Shown here: one piece after another, positions 33,588-42,410 of the stretch | Layout of the letters: each line of letters opens with the position of its first letter | Position numbering within the stretch: position 1 is the first letter of the stretch | Origin: Lachnospiraceae bacterium UBA1712 | GTDB taxonomy: Bacteria; Bacillota; Clostridia; Lachnospirales; Lachnospiraceae | Length of the DNA stretch: 64,000 nucleotides | Assembly (NCBI GenBank): GCA_002317175.1 | Contig: DCJA01000035.1 | Coordinates: 1 to 64,000, forward strand | Reading direction: 5' to 3' | Translations under genes and position numbers: made by a program | Notes under the pieces: model-generated | The model's database searches: none | Told to the model about the DNA's origin: nothing | The model's input: only the letters and a program-made list of their open reading frames with translations

Positions 33588-34970
33588 TTACATTCTTATC
33601 TTTTTAATCCATTTGCCACTTCTTAATCTGAACACGCACCAGACTGCTTTAATAATCTGATCAAATTTAAGGGCCATATAAATATAAAATGCTGGCAACT
33701 TCAAAACAAAGCCGGCAATAATACCAAGTGGAATTGATACTACCCATAAAAATGCATTATCTGCAAGCATAAGTATCTTGGTATCCCCACCACCACGAAG
33801 TACTCCTTTGGTCATAATACTGTTACTAGACTGGAACAGAACAATAATACTTATTGCCATCATAAGCTGTTCTGCCATATGTGCAGTCTCTTCTGATACC
33901 TCATAGCTACTGATAATTGGCCCGCTGACTGCCATAATAAACAGTGCCGACAATATTCCTAGTCCTATTCCAAGTCCAAGGAATCCATAGCCCTGCTTCA
34001 TAGTTTTTTCCTTGTCACCACTTCCGAGAGTCTGACCTGTAACAATAGCACCCGCCTGACTGACTCCCTGAATAATAACTGAACTCATCTGCTGCGTTAC
34101 CGCTGTGATTGCGTTGGCGGCTACAAACACCATCCCCAGTCTGCCAATAACCATTGCTACAGTGTTGTTACCTATTGCAAGTATTCCATCACTGATCAAT
34201 ACCGGAATGCTTATCCTAATATATTCTCCCAGCAGATCTCTTGTCTTCATTGCAAAATCTCTGATTCTGAATCCTATCTTTTTGTCCACAATAAGCAGAT
34301 ATCCACAGATAATTGTAGTCTCATATATTCTGGCTATTAAGGTTCCCAACGCTGCGCCAGCTACTTCCATTCTTGGGAAGCCAAACTTACCGAAGATTAA
34401 CACGTAATTGGCACAAAGATTGACAAAGAAAGCTCCTATAGAAACAAACAATGGCAATTTCACCTGTCCCACACTTCTAAGTACTATTGTTGATACCAAA
34501 GACAAGCCCAGAAAGAAATAGGTCAATACTGAATATCTAAAATAGACTATACCCAGAGTGATAATCTGGCTGTCATTTCCATATAGTCGCATTATAGTAT
34601 CTGGAATAAAAAAAGTTGCCAACGCAAAACAAGCCGCCAGGCCTATAGTAAGCTTTAGCACAATACATACAGTTTTTTTAAGTGCCTCTGCTGCCTTTTG
34701 AGGTTCATTGGCCTTCATTCCCCAGTATCTTGATACCAGAACAGAGGCTCCCATTCCGAGACCCATACAAAGTATGTGATATACACTTATGAACTGATTA
34801 GCCAGCGAAGTTGCTGAAAGGCTAGCTTCTCCCAGCTTTCCTACCATTATGGTATCCAGCATATTGACCCCAATAGAAATCATACTCTGGAGTGCAATTG
34901 GAAATGCCAGAAGAAATACTTTTTTATAGAATTCTTTATCGTCCACTATCAGACGTCTGAATATATTCAT
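33588..34970 (-). CDS. MATE-family efflux protein
   Basis: A 460-residue MATE transporter with 12 predicted helices. FLLAFPIALQSMISIGVNMLD at the start, LGMGASVLVSRYWG in the first half and GAIVTGQTLGSGDKEKT in the second. It is a different MATE subgroup from the 26-kb copy, closer to the group that begins with an FRRLIVDDKEFYKK lead. Substrate unknown. It is the first gene in the run with the AgrC/AgrA-like pair, so it may export or be induced by the sensed compound. Confidence 0.9.
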   Translation of the reverse strand: MNIFRRLIVDDKEFYKKVFLLAFPIALQSMISIGVNMLDTIMVGKLGEASLSATSLANQFISVYHILCMGLGMGASVLVSRYWGMKANEPQKAAEALKKTVCIVLKLTIGLAACFALATFFIPDTIMRLYGNDSQIITLGIVYFRYSVLTYFFLGLSLVSTIVLRSVGQVKLPLFVSIGAFFVNLCANYVLIFGKFGFPRMEVAGAALGTLIARIYETTIICGYLLIVDKKIGFRIRDFAMKTRDLLGEYIRISIPVLISDGILAIGNNTVAMVIGRLGMVFVAANAITAVTQQMSSVIIQGVSQAGAIVTGQTLGSGDKEKTMKQGYGFLGLGIGLGILSALFIMAVSGPIISSYEVSEETAHMAEQLMMAISIIVLFQSSNSIMTKGVLRGGGDTKILMLADNAFLWVVSIPLGIIAGFVLKLPAFYIYMALKFDQIIKAVWCVFRLRSGKWIKKIRM

Positions 34971-35088
34971 GAGATGAAAATCCTTTTCTCATATGGTATA
35001 AGTATATGATGATTGAATTACCTATAATATCCCATATTACTACTAATTAATCATCCCTACGATTATAGCATATTAGTTGAAAATAAAA

Positions 35089-35120
35089 AAAGAGTTACCA
35101 TATTTTAGTGATAACTCTTT
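35089..35120 (-). terminator. Rho-independent terminator
   Basis: Stem AAAGAGTTA / TAACTCTTT followed on the minus strand by a long T-run (TTTTTTTATTTT). Ends the GGDEF-protein transcript. Confidence 0.85.
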
Positions 35121-35155
35121 TACTATTCTTTTCATAATCTTTTACGATTATTCAA

Positions 35156-36253
35156 CTATTCTTTCCTAATTCTGTTAACTACTTCATCTATAGTCGCCTC
35201 ATCTACATTGACAAGTTCCTGTTTAAAATCAAAACTAAGCGAATAATCTTTTTTATTTATCCTGTTATATTCATCAAATTCATTCTGTAGCTGTTCAATA
35301 CATCTTTCTGAAACCTGAGAATCGTTGGTATTAAGTACTATGATAAATGCATCTCCCTCGCATTGTGCAATAATACCCTTTGGCATAACATTTTTCTTTA
35401 AAATATTTGCTATATCAATTCTTGCCTCATCCTCAGCCTGAATACCGTATCTGCTCTGAACTCCAACCAGACCTATCACCTGGATAAATATGATTCTATA
35501 TATTCGATTCTTGTACCTCTTCAGATTCTCGTTTAATATCTTTATATAGTCATATCTGTATAGATATGTAACGCTATCCCTGTACTTATCCTGTTTATTA
35601 AATCTGTCAAACATACATGCGGTTGCAAATGCTGCGCTTGGCCATATGAACGAAGTACCATATACAAGATACTGGGCCAGACTTCCCAATAGCAATGGAA
35701 CAATATATATCCATACAGGGAATACACTAAGTCCTCCCCTTACAAACTTGGCAATCAGATACATAATTATTGCATATATCAAAAAGCATACCTGAATAAG
35801 CATATGTAATTCAAACAAAGGCCTTCGTTCGTATACATTACTTCCATTTACAGAGAAGATAATAGGTATATAAAAATTAACGATCAGTATAAGCAGTCCT
35901 ACCATGCTTATGGTCTGAATAATTCTTAAGGGGATAACTGAATTGGCTCCATGAATGTGTTCCTCCATGAAACTAATCCAAAGATAGCCATTAAAAATGC
36001 AAGCCATAAAGGACCATGTGTTACTTATGTAAACCAAGTTTCTTGCAAACTGCCCTGGTTTTCCATCGGCCCATATTGCAACTGAATTGGCAATACAGGA
36101 AATAAAAACACATGCCAATAATAACAGAAGAACATTATTCTCTTTATTTTTTTCCTTAAAGCGCCATCTGCTGGAAACGGCTACATACAAGCACAACAAC
36201 ACACCAATCATGTCGGTGATGTATCCACTTGACATATTAACTTCTGCTAACAT
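35156..36253 (-). CDS. Membrane protein with degenerate GGDEF domain
   Basis: About 365 residues: seven to eight membrane helices (1-225) and a C-terminal GGDEF-type domain. The signature loop, which should be GGDEF, reads CEGDAF (AQCEGDAFIIVL), and the leading DxLTGLxNR motif reads SVTYLYRYDY, so diguanylate cyclase activity is unlikely; it may bind a nucleotide or a partner. I place the start at the ATG at 36251-36253 with GGTGG upstream. The in-frame extension to 36337 overlaps a good promoter (36305-36333) and is not expected to be translated. One TTATGTAAAC copy at 36025. Confidence 0.8.
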   Translation of the reverse strand: MLAEVNMSSGYITDMIGVLLCLYVAVSSRWRFKEKNKENNVLLLLLACVFISCIANSVAIWADGKPGQFARNLVYISNTWSFMACIFNGYLWISFMEEHIHGANSVIPLRIIQTISMVGLLILIVNFYIPIIFSVNGSNVYERRPLFELHMLIQVCFLIYAIIMYLIAKFVRGGLSVFPVWIYIVPLLLGSLAQYLVYGTSFIWPSAAFATACMFDRFNKQDKYRDSVTYLYRYDYIKILNENLKRYKNRIYRIIFIQVIGLVGVQSRYGIQAEDEARIDIANILKKNVMPKGIIAQCEGDAFIIVLNTNDSQVSERCIEQLQNEFDEYNRINKKDYSLSFDFKQELVNVDEATIDEVVNRIRKE

Positions 36254-36304
36254 AAATATATTCCACCCATCAATTATGCGAACTTCCCAATCCACACAAT
36301 CATA

Positions 36305-36333
36305 ATTATACATATATAACTGCGTTTTCACAA
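36305..36333 (-). promoter_or_regulatory. Promoter of the GGDEF-type gene
   Basis: Minus strand: -35 TTGTGA (36328-36333), 17-bp spacer, -10 TATAAT (36305-36310). Its position supports the downstream ATG at 36253 as the true start. Confidence 0.6.
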
Positions 36334-36421
36334 TCACAAACTATTCAGCAAACATATATATACCCGCTTTAAAACATATAATTTTTACTTCAATACACTT
36401 AAAATATCATATGCTATCACA

Positions 36422-37171
36422 TTATATCAAACAGTCATACCTGATTGCTCTTCCCTCAATCGAATAGTTTGGCTTAACAGCTGATAAATATTCTCCCTTT
36501 AAAGGACGTTTTATTACTATTTTTTTAGGTTTTAACTGTCTTGCAGCATTTACAAGGATTTCCCCCTCCTCACAGGGGCTCTCTATCTGCTGAAGCAGCT
36601 GAAATTTCTTTTTTATCAGACCACTCTTACTTCTTGCAGGAAACATTGGATCCAGATAGACTACATCTGCAGTAAAATCAGCCCTGTTCATGGCCGCAAT
36701 ACTATCTTCCTTCACCAGTTCCATACGCTCAACAATAGATATAAGCTGTGCATCTTCTGCCGCCCTGTCCAGTGCATCCTGAAGTAATGCTGCAATAATG
36801 CAATCTCTTTCAAACATCTTCACATGAAAGCCTGCCGCTGCTAACAATATGGAATCCTCTCCCAGTCCTGCTGTTGCATCCACTAAAACCGGATTATTGC
36901 TCATATCCTTCAGTTTAGCCGCCTTCACAAGCATCTCATGATTGAGATTAGCTGGATTTAGACGCTTTTTCATTTGCGAAAAATCTCCACGGATTGTCAT
37001 CCCATCCCTAAGAAGAGCCAGACCTTCATTATCCATCCGAAGAATCATACAATCAGCGTATTCGCTGTCCGAGATAGTTTCCCCAGCGACCAGGTCAATA
37101 TTAAGTTCATCGGCCAGCAATCCGGCCCTATCCATATATGCTGCTGTTGCAGTCATAATAATCTTACTCAT
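36422..37171 (-). CDS. rsmJ: 16S rRNA (guanine-1516-N2) methyltransferase, RsmJ-like
   Basis: Class I SAM methyltransferase of 249 residues. The SAM site is LVDATAGLGEDSI, and VVYLDPMFPARSKSGLIKKK with FQLLQQ following is the specific RsmJ signature. RsmJ modifies G1516 of 16S rRNA. Its ATG overlaps the stop of the upstream cysteine-cluster gene by eight bases and has no clear ribosome site, so it is translated by coupling. Confidence 0.9.
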   Translation of the reverse strand: MSKIIMTATAAYMDRAGLLADELNIDLVAGETISDSEYADCMILRMDNEGLALLRDGMTIRGDFSQMKKRLNPANLNHEMLVKAAKLKDMSNNPVLVDATAGLGEDSILLAAAGFHVKMFERDCIIAALLQDALDRAAEDAQLISIVERMELVKEDSIAAMNRADFTADVVYLDPMFPARSKSGLIKKKFQLLQQIESPCEEGEILVNAARQLKPKKIVIKRPLKGEYLSAVKPNYSIEGRAIRYDCLI

Positions 37172-37925
37172 GTGACTGTTTATTCCATTCTAAAACTCTG
37201 TTTTCAAATTCAGTCATAAATTCCCGACTGTTTCCTGCCTGGTATTTTTTAACATAGAAATGTTCCAAGAACTCTGCCTGCAGCTGTCCAGACTGCGCTT
37301 CCTGAGTTAACTGTGTACTCTGCCTCTTCTGAATTGCAGCGGTCACTTCTTTCTTAATTTCATGCCAGCTGTAAATATATCTCTCATAGTTTTCAATATC
37401 CTCATAGCCCAGCCAGTCAGCTACCACAATATCTTCTCCGGTCGCTTTACAATTACTGCTGTTTCCCAGTCTGGAATTCTCAGCCTCATTATGGTTAACA
37501 TAATTAATTTTCTCGCATCCCAGTTCTTTATTCAGAATAGTGTAACTAACTGTTTGATTCTCTTCAAATACTCTTGCCAGAGGGAATAGTCTGCAAAGGC
37601 CACTTCTTATTTTATGTATGCCACATCGGCCGGCTCCCGTTAAGAAAGGACATCTTCCATCCTCAACCATCTTTAGATTAGGCAGAATTAGTCCATCCTG
37701 AACTGATAATTCCCAGGGACCATCCTCTGATATTAATACTTCAAAAGATACCTCGACACCACCAGCCAGTCTCATATTAGAACAAAACAGCCACATATCA
37801 TACGGATCCTGGATAATGGTATCACCCATCATATGACAACAGCTGCTACAGCCTTCGCAATCATTACAGCCAATTGGAACCATATCACTGTATTTATATT
37901 TTTTACCATCTATAGACCAGTCCAT
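37164..37925 (-). CDS. YkgJ-family cysteine cluster protein
   Basis: A 253-residue protein whose N-terminus has CNDCEGCSSCCHMMG, followed by CPFLTGAGRCGIHKIRSGLC, the cysteine pattern of the YkgJ/UPF0153 zinc- or iron-chelating family. Role unknown; some members are predicted to carry iron-sulfur clusters or act on proteins. GGGAGA ribosome site. A copy of the TTATGTAAAC motif lies 14 bp upstream of the start (37940) and one variant (37494) within. In operon with rsmJ. Confidence 0.85.
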   Translation of the reverse strand: MDWSIDGKKYKYSDMVPIGCNDCEGCSSCCHMMGDTIIQDPYDMWLFCSNMRLAGGVEVSFEVLISEDGPWELSVQDGLILPNLKMVEDGRCPFLTGAGRCGIHKIRSGLCRLFPLARVFEENQTVSYTILNKELGCEKINYVNHNEAENSRLGNSSNCKATGEDIVVADWLGYEDIENYERYIYSWHEIKKEVTAAIQKRQSTQLTQEAQSGQLQAEFLEHFYVKKYQAGNSREFMTEFENRVLEWNKQSHE

Positions 37926-38053
37926 ATTTCTCCCGCATAGTTTACATAACTTAATATTCTTATTCTATCAAACATATTATAACACAGTGACCTTCCCCTA
38001 TTTATGGTAATTATTAACAAATAAAGTTCTTTACAACTTTACAGCTTTTGTTT

Positions 38054-38091
38054 ACAGCTGTATTTACATCTGTATATTTTTGTTGTATAGT
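38054..38091 (+). promoter_or_regulatory. niaR promoter with NiaR operator
   Basis: ACAGCTGTATTTACATCTGT at 38054-38073 has the two-half ACAnnTGT-nTTT-ACAnnTGT pattern of NiaR boxes known from Firmicutes NAD-synthesis operons. The promoter overlaps it: -35 TTTACA (38063-38068), 17-bp spacer, -10 TATAGT (38086-38091). Autoregulation by the niacin-responsive repressor is therefore likely. Confidence 0.7.
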
Positions 38092-38116
38092 TGATAAAAA
38101 TCAAGGAGGTGAGTTC

Positions 38117-38665
38117 ATGGCAGTTAATACCAGACATTCCCAAATAATTGATCTTTTACGCAAAAATGACAAAGCAGTCTCGGGAAGCCAGTTGTCCAAA
38201 GAAACCGGAGTCAGCAGACAGATAATCGTTCAGGATATTACTTCTCTTAGAGAAAAAGGCTATCCTATACTGTCCACCCCTAAGGGTTATCTTCTGGATC
38301 ATTCACAGAATGTTAAGCGTGTTTTCAAATGCTATCACACTGTTGATGATACAGAAAAAGAACTGAATCTTATAGTTGACCTCGGTGCAGAGGTTAAGGA
38401 TGTGTTTATTTACCATAAGATATACAACGAGATTCATGCTAAGCTTTGCATCAGTTCCAGAAAGGATGTAAATGATTTCTGTGACAAAATCAAAAGTGGA
38501 GAATCCAATCCACTGATGTCAGCCACCGGTGGTTACCATTATCACACTGTAGTTGCCAAAGACCTCGAGACTATGGACATGGTTGAAAGCGCCCTTCGTG
38601 AAAATGGTTTTCTTGCCCAGCTTACAGAATATGAACCAGAAGAACTCACTAATGTGGACTGGTAA
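38117..38665 (+). CDS. niaR: NiaR niacin-responsive repressor (HTH + 3H domain)
   Basis: A 182-residue regulator: winged helix (GSQLSKETGVSRQIIVQDITSL) and a C-terminal 3H domain with three conserved histidines, visible in VFIYHKIYNEIHAKL and GGYHYHTVV. NiaR binds nicotinic acid and represses NAD synthesis and niacin uptake genes. AAGGAGG lies 7 bp before the ATG at 38117; the frame extends upstream but across the promoter, so the longer form is unlikely. The NiaR box in its own promoter supports the name. The gene is followed after 79 bp by a PTS-IIC-like permease that may be in its regulon. Confidence 0.85.
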   Translation: MAVNTRHSQIIDLLRKNDKAVSGSQLSKETGVSRQIIVQDITSLREKGYPILSTPKGYLLDHSQNVKRVFKCYHTVDDTEKELNLIVDLGAEVKDVFIYHKIYNEIHAKLCISSRKDVNDFCDKIKSGESNPLMSATGGYHYHTVVAKDLETMDMVESALRENGFLAQLTEYEPEELTNVDW

Positions 38666-38744
38666 ACTATACTAGCGTTTTCATTTATAAACAAATAGCT
38701 ATTTAAACCTAATACGGTTAAATATATACATGAGGAGAAAAACA

Positions 38745-39857
38745 ATGACAGAATTAAACAATCAGAACACTCCTGCTGGTGGAGAAGCAAAGGAAACCAG
38801 CAAATTTAAAGCATTTTTAAAAAGGAAAAATATAGAATTTTCCTGGAAGAGATATTTTATTGATGCCATGGGCGCTATGGCAAGCGGTCTTTTCGCTTCT
38901 CTTCTTATTGGTACTATAATCGCTACTCTGGGACAGCAGCTCGGCATTCAGATACTTATAGATATGGGTACATTTGCTAAAGGTGTTGCTGGTCCTGCTA
39001 TGGCAGTCGCAATTGCATATGCACTCAAGGCTCCAAACCTTGTACTCTTCTCTATGCTTGCTGTAGGTAGTGCAGCTAATTCCCTTGGTGGTGCCGGTGG
39101 CCCTCTTGCAGTATTAGTTATTGCAATTGTTGCTACAGAACTTGGTAAAGCAGTCTCAAAAGAGACTAAAATTGATATTCTTGTAACACCTCTTGTTACT
39201 ATTGGCGTAGGTGTACTTCTTGCCACAGGAATTGCCCCAGCAATTGGAGCAGCTGCAAGTGCTGTAGGTCAGCTTATTATGTGGGCAACTGAATTGCATC
39301 CATTCATGATGGGTATGCTTGTATCAGTAATCGTAGGTATCGCCCTTACACTCCCAATCAGTAGTGCTGCTATCTGTGCTGCTCTTTCACTTACAGGTCT
39401 CGCCGGCGGTGCTGCTGTCGCAGGATGTTCAGCTCAGATGGTTGGTTTTGCAGTAATGAGTTTCAAAGAGAATAAGGTTGGTGGACTTATCTCACAGGGT
39501 ATTGGAACAAGTATGCTTCAGATGGGTAACATCGTTAAGAATCCAAAAATCTGGATAGCTCCTATACTTACATCAGCTATTACAGGACCTGTAGCTACAT
39601 GCATATTCAAAATGCAGATGAATGGTGAAGCTATTTCTTCTGGTATGGGTACATGTGGTCTTGTAGGTCAGATTGGTGTATATACTGGCTGGCTCAATGA
39701 TATTGCTGCTGGAAGCAAGACTGGAATCAGTTCTATGGACTGGATTGGTCTTGTACTTATTAGTTTTGTTCTTCCTGCAGTTCTCACATTTATCTTTGGT
39801 CAGATTTTGAGAAAGATAGGATGGATTAAGGAAAACGATCTTAAGCTTGATGTCTAA
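38745..39857 (+). CDS. PTS_EIIC_2 (PfoR-like) membrane transporter
   Basis: About 370 residues with nine to ten membrane helices and many Gly/Ala-rich segments (GVLLATGIAPAIGAAA, LSLTGLAGGAAVAGCSAQM). It fits the PTS_EIIC_2/PfoR family of stand-alone IIC-like proteins that lack phosphotransfer domains; substrates are not known. The ATG at 38745 has GAGGAG upstream; an in-frame ATG five codons earlier overlaps that site. Placement 79 bp after niaR, same strand, with no terminator seen between, makes it a candidate for uptake of niacin or a related compound, which is inference. Confidence 0.75.
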   Translation: MTELNNQNTPAGGEAKETSKFKAFLKRKNIEFSWKRYFIDAMGAMASGLFASLLIGTIIATLGQQLGIQILIDMGTFAKGVAGPAMAVAIAYALKAPNLVLFSMLAVGSAANSLGGAGGPLAVLVIAIVATELGKAVSKETKIDILVTPLVTIGVGVLLATGIAPAIGAAASAVGQLIMWATELHPFMMGMLVSVIVGIALTLPISSAAICAALSLTGLAGGAAVAGCSAQMVGFAVMSFKENKVGGLISQGIGTSMLQMGNIVKNPKIWIAPILTSAITGPVATCIFKMQMNGEAISSGMGTCGLVGQIGVYTGWLNDIAAGSKTGISSMDWIGLVLISFVLPAVLTFIFGQILRKIGWIKENDLKLDV

Positions 39858-39918
39858 TTCACTTTTGTGATGGCAAAACATATTATGCAGTAGTACTGCT
39901 TATCTTTATCAAACAAAA

Positions 39919-39951
39919 AAAGACTGTGAAAAGCATTTTTTCACAGTCTTT
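39919..39951. terminator. Bidirectional terminator
   Basis: Stem AGACTGTGAAAA / TTTTTCACAGTCT flanked by A-rich and T-rich runs on either side. Serves both the permease gene (plus) and the aminotransferase gene (minus), which converge here. Confidence 0.88.
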
Positions 39952-40004
39952 TTCATATTCTTATCTAATTACTACCCTTATCTTATAACACCTTCTGTTA
40001 TGTC

Positions 40005-41525
40005 TTACATCTGCTGATATGTAGAAAGGAAATCTCCCATCTTTTCCATAGCATCCTTCAGAACTTCTATTCTTGGAAGGTATACTACTCTGAAGTGATC
40101 TGGAGCACCCCAGTTAAATCCGCTTCCATGAACGATAAGAATCTTCTTTTCTTTTAACAGATCAAGTGCAAATCTTTCATCATTCACTATATTAAACTTC
40201 TTTGTATCAATCTTAGGGAAGATGTAAAATGCTGCCTTTGGTTTAACTGCACTGATTCCAGGAATGTCATTTAATGCTTTATAGATAAACTCTCTTTGCT
40301 CATAAATTCTTCCACCAGGAACAATATAATCCTTTACACTCTGATGTCCCCAAAGAGCTGTCTGTACAATAGACTGAGCTGGAACATTGGAACAAAGACG
40401 CATATTGGAAAGCATATTTATTCCTTCAATATAGTCCTTTGCCATCTTTTTATTACCACTTAATACCATCCATCCAATTCTGTATCCAGCAATCATATGC
40501 GATTTTGAAAGACCACTGAAGGTTACGCAGAATAAATCTGGTGCCATTGATGCAATGGAAATGTGCTCCTCTCCATCCATAACAAGTCTGTCATAGATTT
40601 CATCAGAGAAAATGATAAGCTGATGCTCTCTTGCAACTTCAACGATTTCCTGTAAGACCTCTCTTGGATATAAAGCTCCTGTTGGGTTGTTAGGATTAAT
40701 AATAACAATAGCCTTTGTGTTAGGTGTAATCTTCTTTCTGATATCGTCCATATCTGGATACCAGTCTGCCTGTTCATCACACACATAATGAACTGCTGTA
40801 CCACCTGCAAGAGTTACACAGGCTGTCCAAAGTGGATAATCTGGTGAAGGAACCAGGACTTCATCGCCACTGTTAAGAAGTGCTGACATTGAAAGGTTAA
40901 TAAGCTCACTTACACCATTACCTGTATAGATGTCATCAACTGTTACATTAGGAATCTCTTTGATCTGAGAATACTGCATAATAGCCTTACGAGCTGAGAA
41001 CAGCCCCTTTGATGCAGAATAACCTTCACACTCTGTCAACTGTCTCTGCATATCGTATACCACTTCGTCTGGTGTAGAGAAACCAAATGGTGCAGGGTTA
41101 CCGATATTGAGCTTAAGAATTCTCATACCGTTCTCTTCCATTCTGTTTGCTTCTTCAACAACAGGTCCTCTTACATCATATAAAACATTATCTAATTTTG
41201 AAGATTTCTTAAATTCACGCATTGTATTATTCCTTTCAGCAACAGAAACATTCGCAGTGTTCTGTTCTGCTCTTTCTATTTTAGTCTGCTTCTTCGAAGC
41301 ATTATTGTCTTTACCATATAACCATTCTGAATCAACCTCTAAAACACCGGCCAGAAAATCACATATATTCTGACGAGGAATAGCCTTGCCACTCAGATAC
41401 TGACTCATCTGACTTTTGCCAAGCTTTATCTGTTGATTCTGTGCCGCTCGGAGCACATCCACCTGCTTCATGCCCTTTTTCTTCATGGCTTCAGCAATTC
41501 TTTTCGAAAATATCACATTATCCAT
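40005..41525 (-). CDS. XRE-type HTH fused to class I aminotransferase (AlaA/Aat-like)
   Basis: A 506-residue fusion. Residues 1-72 form an XRE-like helix-turn-helix (RIAEAMKKKGMKQVDVLRAA, LGKSQMSQYLSGKAIP). After a short linker, residues 100-506 are a PLP-dependent class I aminotransferase: NIGNPAPFGF, YTGNGVSELINL, INPNNPTGAL and the PLP lysine in FSGLSKSHMIAGYRIGW; closest in plan to alanine transaminase AlaA. The HTH is at the N-terminus as in MocR proteins but is XRE, not GntR. It probably senses PLP or an amino acid and regulates its own gene; an inverted repeat lies in the leader. AGGAAAAA ribosome site. Confidence 0.85.
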   Translation of the reverse strand: MDNVIFSKRIAEAMKKKGMKQVDVLRAAQNQQIKLGKSQMSQYLSGKAIPRQNICDFLAGVLEVDSEWLYGKDNNASKKQTKIERAEQNTANVSVAERNNTMREFKKSSKLDNVLYDVRGPVVEEANRMEENGMRILKLNIGNPAPFGFSTPDEVVYDMQRQLTECEGYSASKGLFSARKAIMQYSQIKEIPNVTVDDIYTGNGVSELINLSMSALLNSGDEVLVPSPDYPLWTACVTLAGGTAVHYVCDEQADWYPDMDDIRKKITPNTKAIVIINPNNPTGALYPREVLQEIVEVAREHQLIIFSDEIYDRLVMDGEEHISIASMAPDLFCVTFSGLSKSHMIAGYRIGWMVLSGNKKMAKDYIEGINMLSNMRLCSNVPAQSIVQTALWGHQSVKDYIVPGGRIYEQREFIYKALNDIPGISAVKPKAAFYIFPKIDTKKFNIVNDERFALDLLKEKKILIVHGSGFNWGAPDHFRVVYLPRIEVLKDAMEKMGDFLSTYQQM

Positions 41526-41591
41526 TTACTTTTTCCTATATGACCTAATTGATAAATCATCCCTGCATAATTGGAATAATGATTCCAATAA

Positions 41592-41659
41592 AAATGAACT
41601 TTTCCTCTAAAAGTTCATTTTACTTTCGTTAGAATAACACTTTTAAAGAAAAAGTTCAA
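41592..41659 (-). promoter_or_regulatory. Promoter with 12-bp inverted repeat, likely operator of the XRE-aminotransferase
   Basis: Minus strand: -35 TTGAAC (41654-41659), 17-bp spacer, -10 TATTCT (41631-41636). Downstream of it lies a perfect 12-bp inverted repeat AAATGAACTTTT / AAAAGTTCATTT (41592-41603 and 41609-41620) with a 5-bp centre. Part of the sequence recurs as AAAAGTTCAA at the -35. The hairpin is followed by TTTTTATT on the minus strand, so it could instead act as a leader attenuator. Confidence 0.6.
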
Positions 41660-41723
41660 TATTGTTCATAAAAAAGTTTATTTTTGTAAATATCAATCTG
41701 ACCAACGCTCAGTAGAAGATCAT

Positions 41724-42410
41724 TTATTCAAAATACTTTTTCAGTTTTAGCCCATCCCGAAACTCAAACAGACTTTCAAACAGTTTGCTAAATCTTCCTA
41801 TGAGAAATCCGTTAAGTAGGGCACATATAACTGTACCTGCCTTTACTCCCTCAAAATGCCATAGTCCATAGAATACAAAGGACATAGCTATAGCTACCAG
41901 ACAGCTTGTGCAGTCATATATGGTCTTGGTTTTGTTGATATTAGTCTTGTATTTACCTGATACTTCTTTAACAAGAAGTTCATATGCCTCAGGTGCAAAG
42001 TATGTATGAAAAAGCATGGACACACCCAGGCTGCAAAACAGCATTCCAAAAATGAACAAAAGCACTCTACCAGCAAATCCATAATCCGGAATATAGGAAA
42101 TAAGTTTAATAAACGCATCCAGCAAAATTCCATATATAACAGTTGTCAGAAACGAAAGCAGATATACTGCCTTAAACCTTTTAAGTACAATTGCAGTTGC
42201 CACTAATAAAACTGCCTGCGTGACGTATTCCGCTACTCCAAATGAAAACCAGCTTAGACTCTCTGATATCTTCAGATGAATCAGGTAAGCAGGAGCAACT
42301 ACCATGGACATACCAAAATCAGCTCTTTCAGATAAGGCGGTTCCAAATGCAAGCGCTACTATGCCTACTGCGTATGCTATTTCTGTATATAAGGTTCTCC
42401 TATTATTCAA
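41724..42410 (-). CDS. YczE/YitT-like membrane protein (DUF6198)
   Basis: A 228-residue integral membrane protein with five to six helices, beginning IAYAVGIVALAFGTALSERADFGMSM, the typical start of the YczE/YyaS group. Function unknown. The start appears to be TTG immediately after the TAG stop of the chemoreceptor gene, which means strictly coupled translation; the next ATG lies beyond the first membrane helix. No terminator between the two genes. Confidence 0.75.
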   Translation of the reverse strand: MNNRRTLYTEIAYAVGIVALAFGTALSERADFGMSMVVAPAYLIHLKISESLSWFSFGVAEYVTQAVLLVATAIVLKRFKAVYLLSFLTTVIYGILLDAFIKLISYIPDYGFAGRVLLFIFGMLFCSLGVSMLFHTYFAPEAYELLVKEVSGKYKTNINKTKTIYDCTSCLVAIAMSFVFYGLWHFEGVKAGTVICALLNGFLIGRFSKLFESLFEFRDGLKLKKYFE

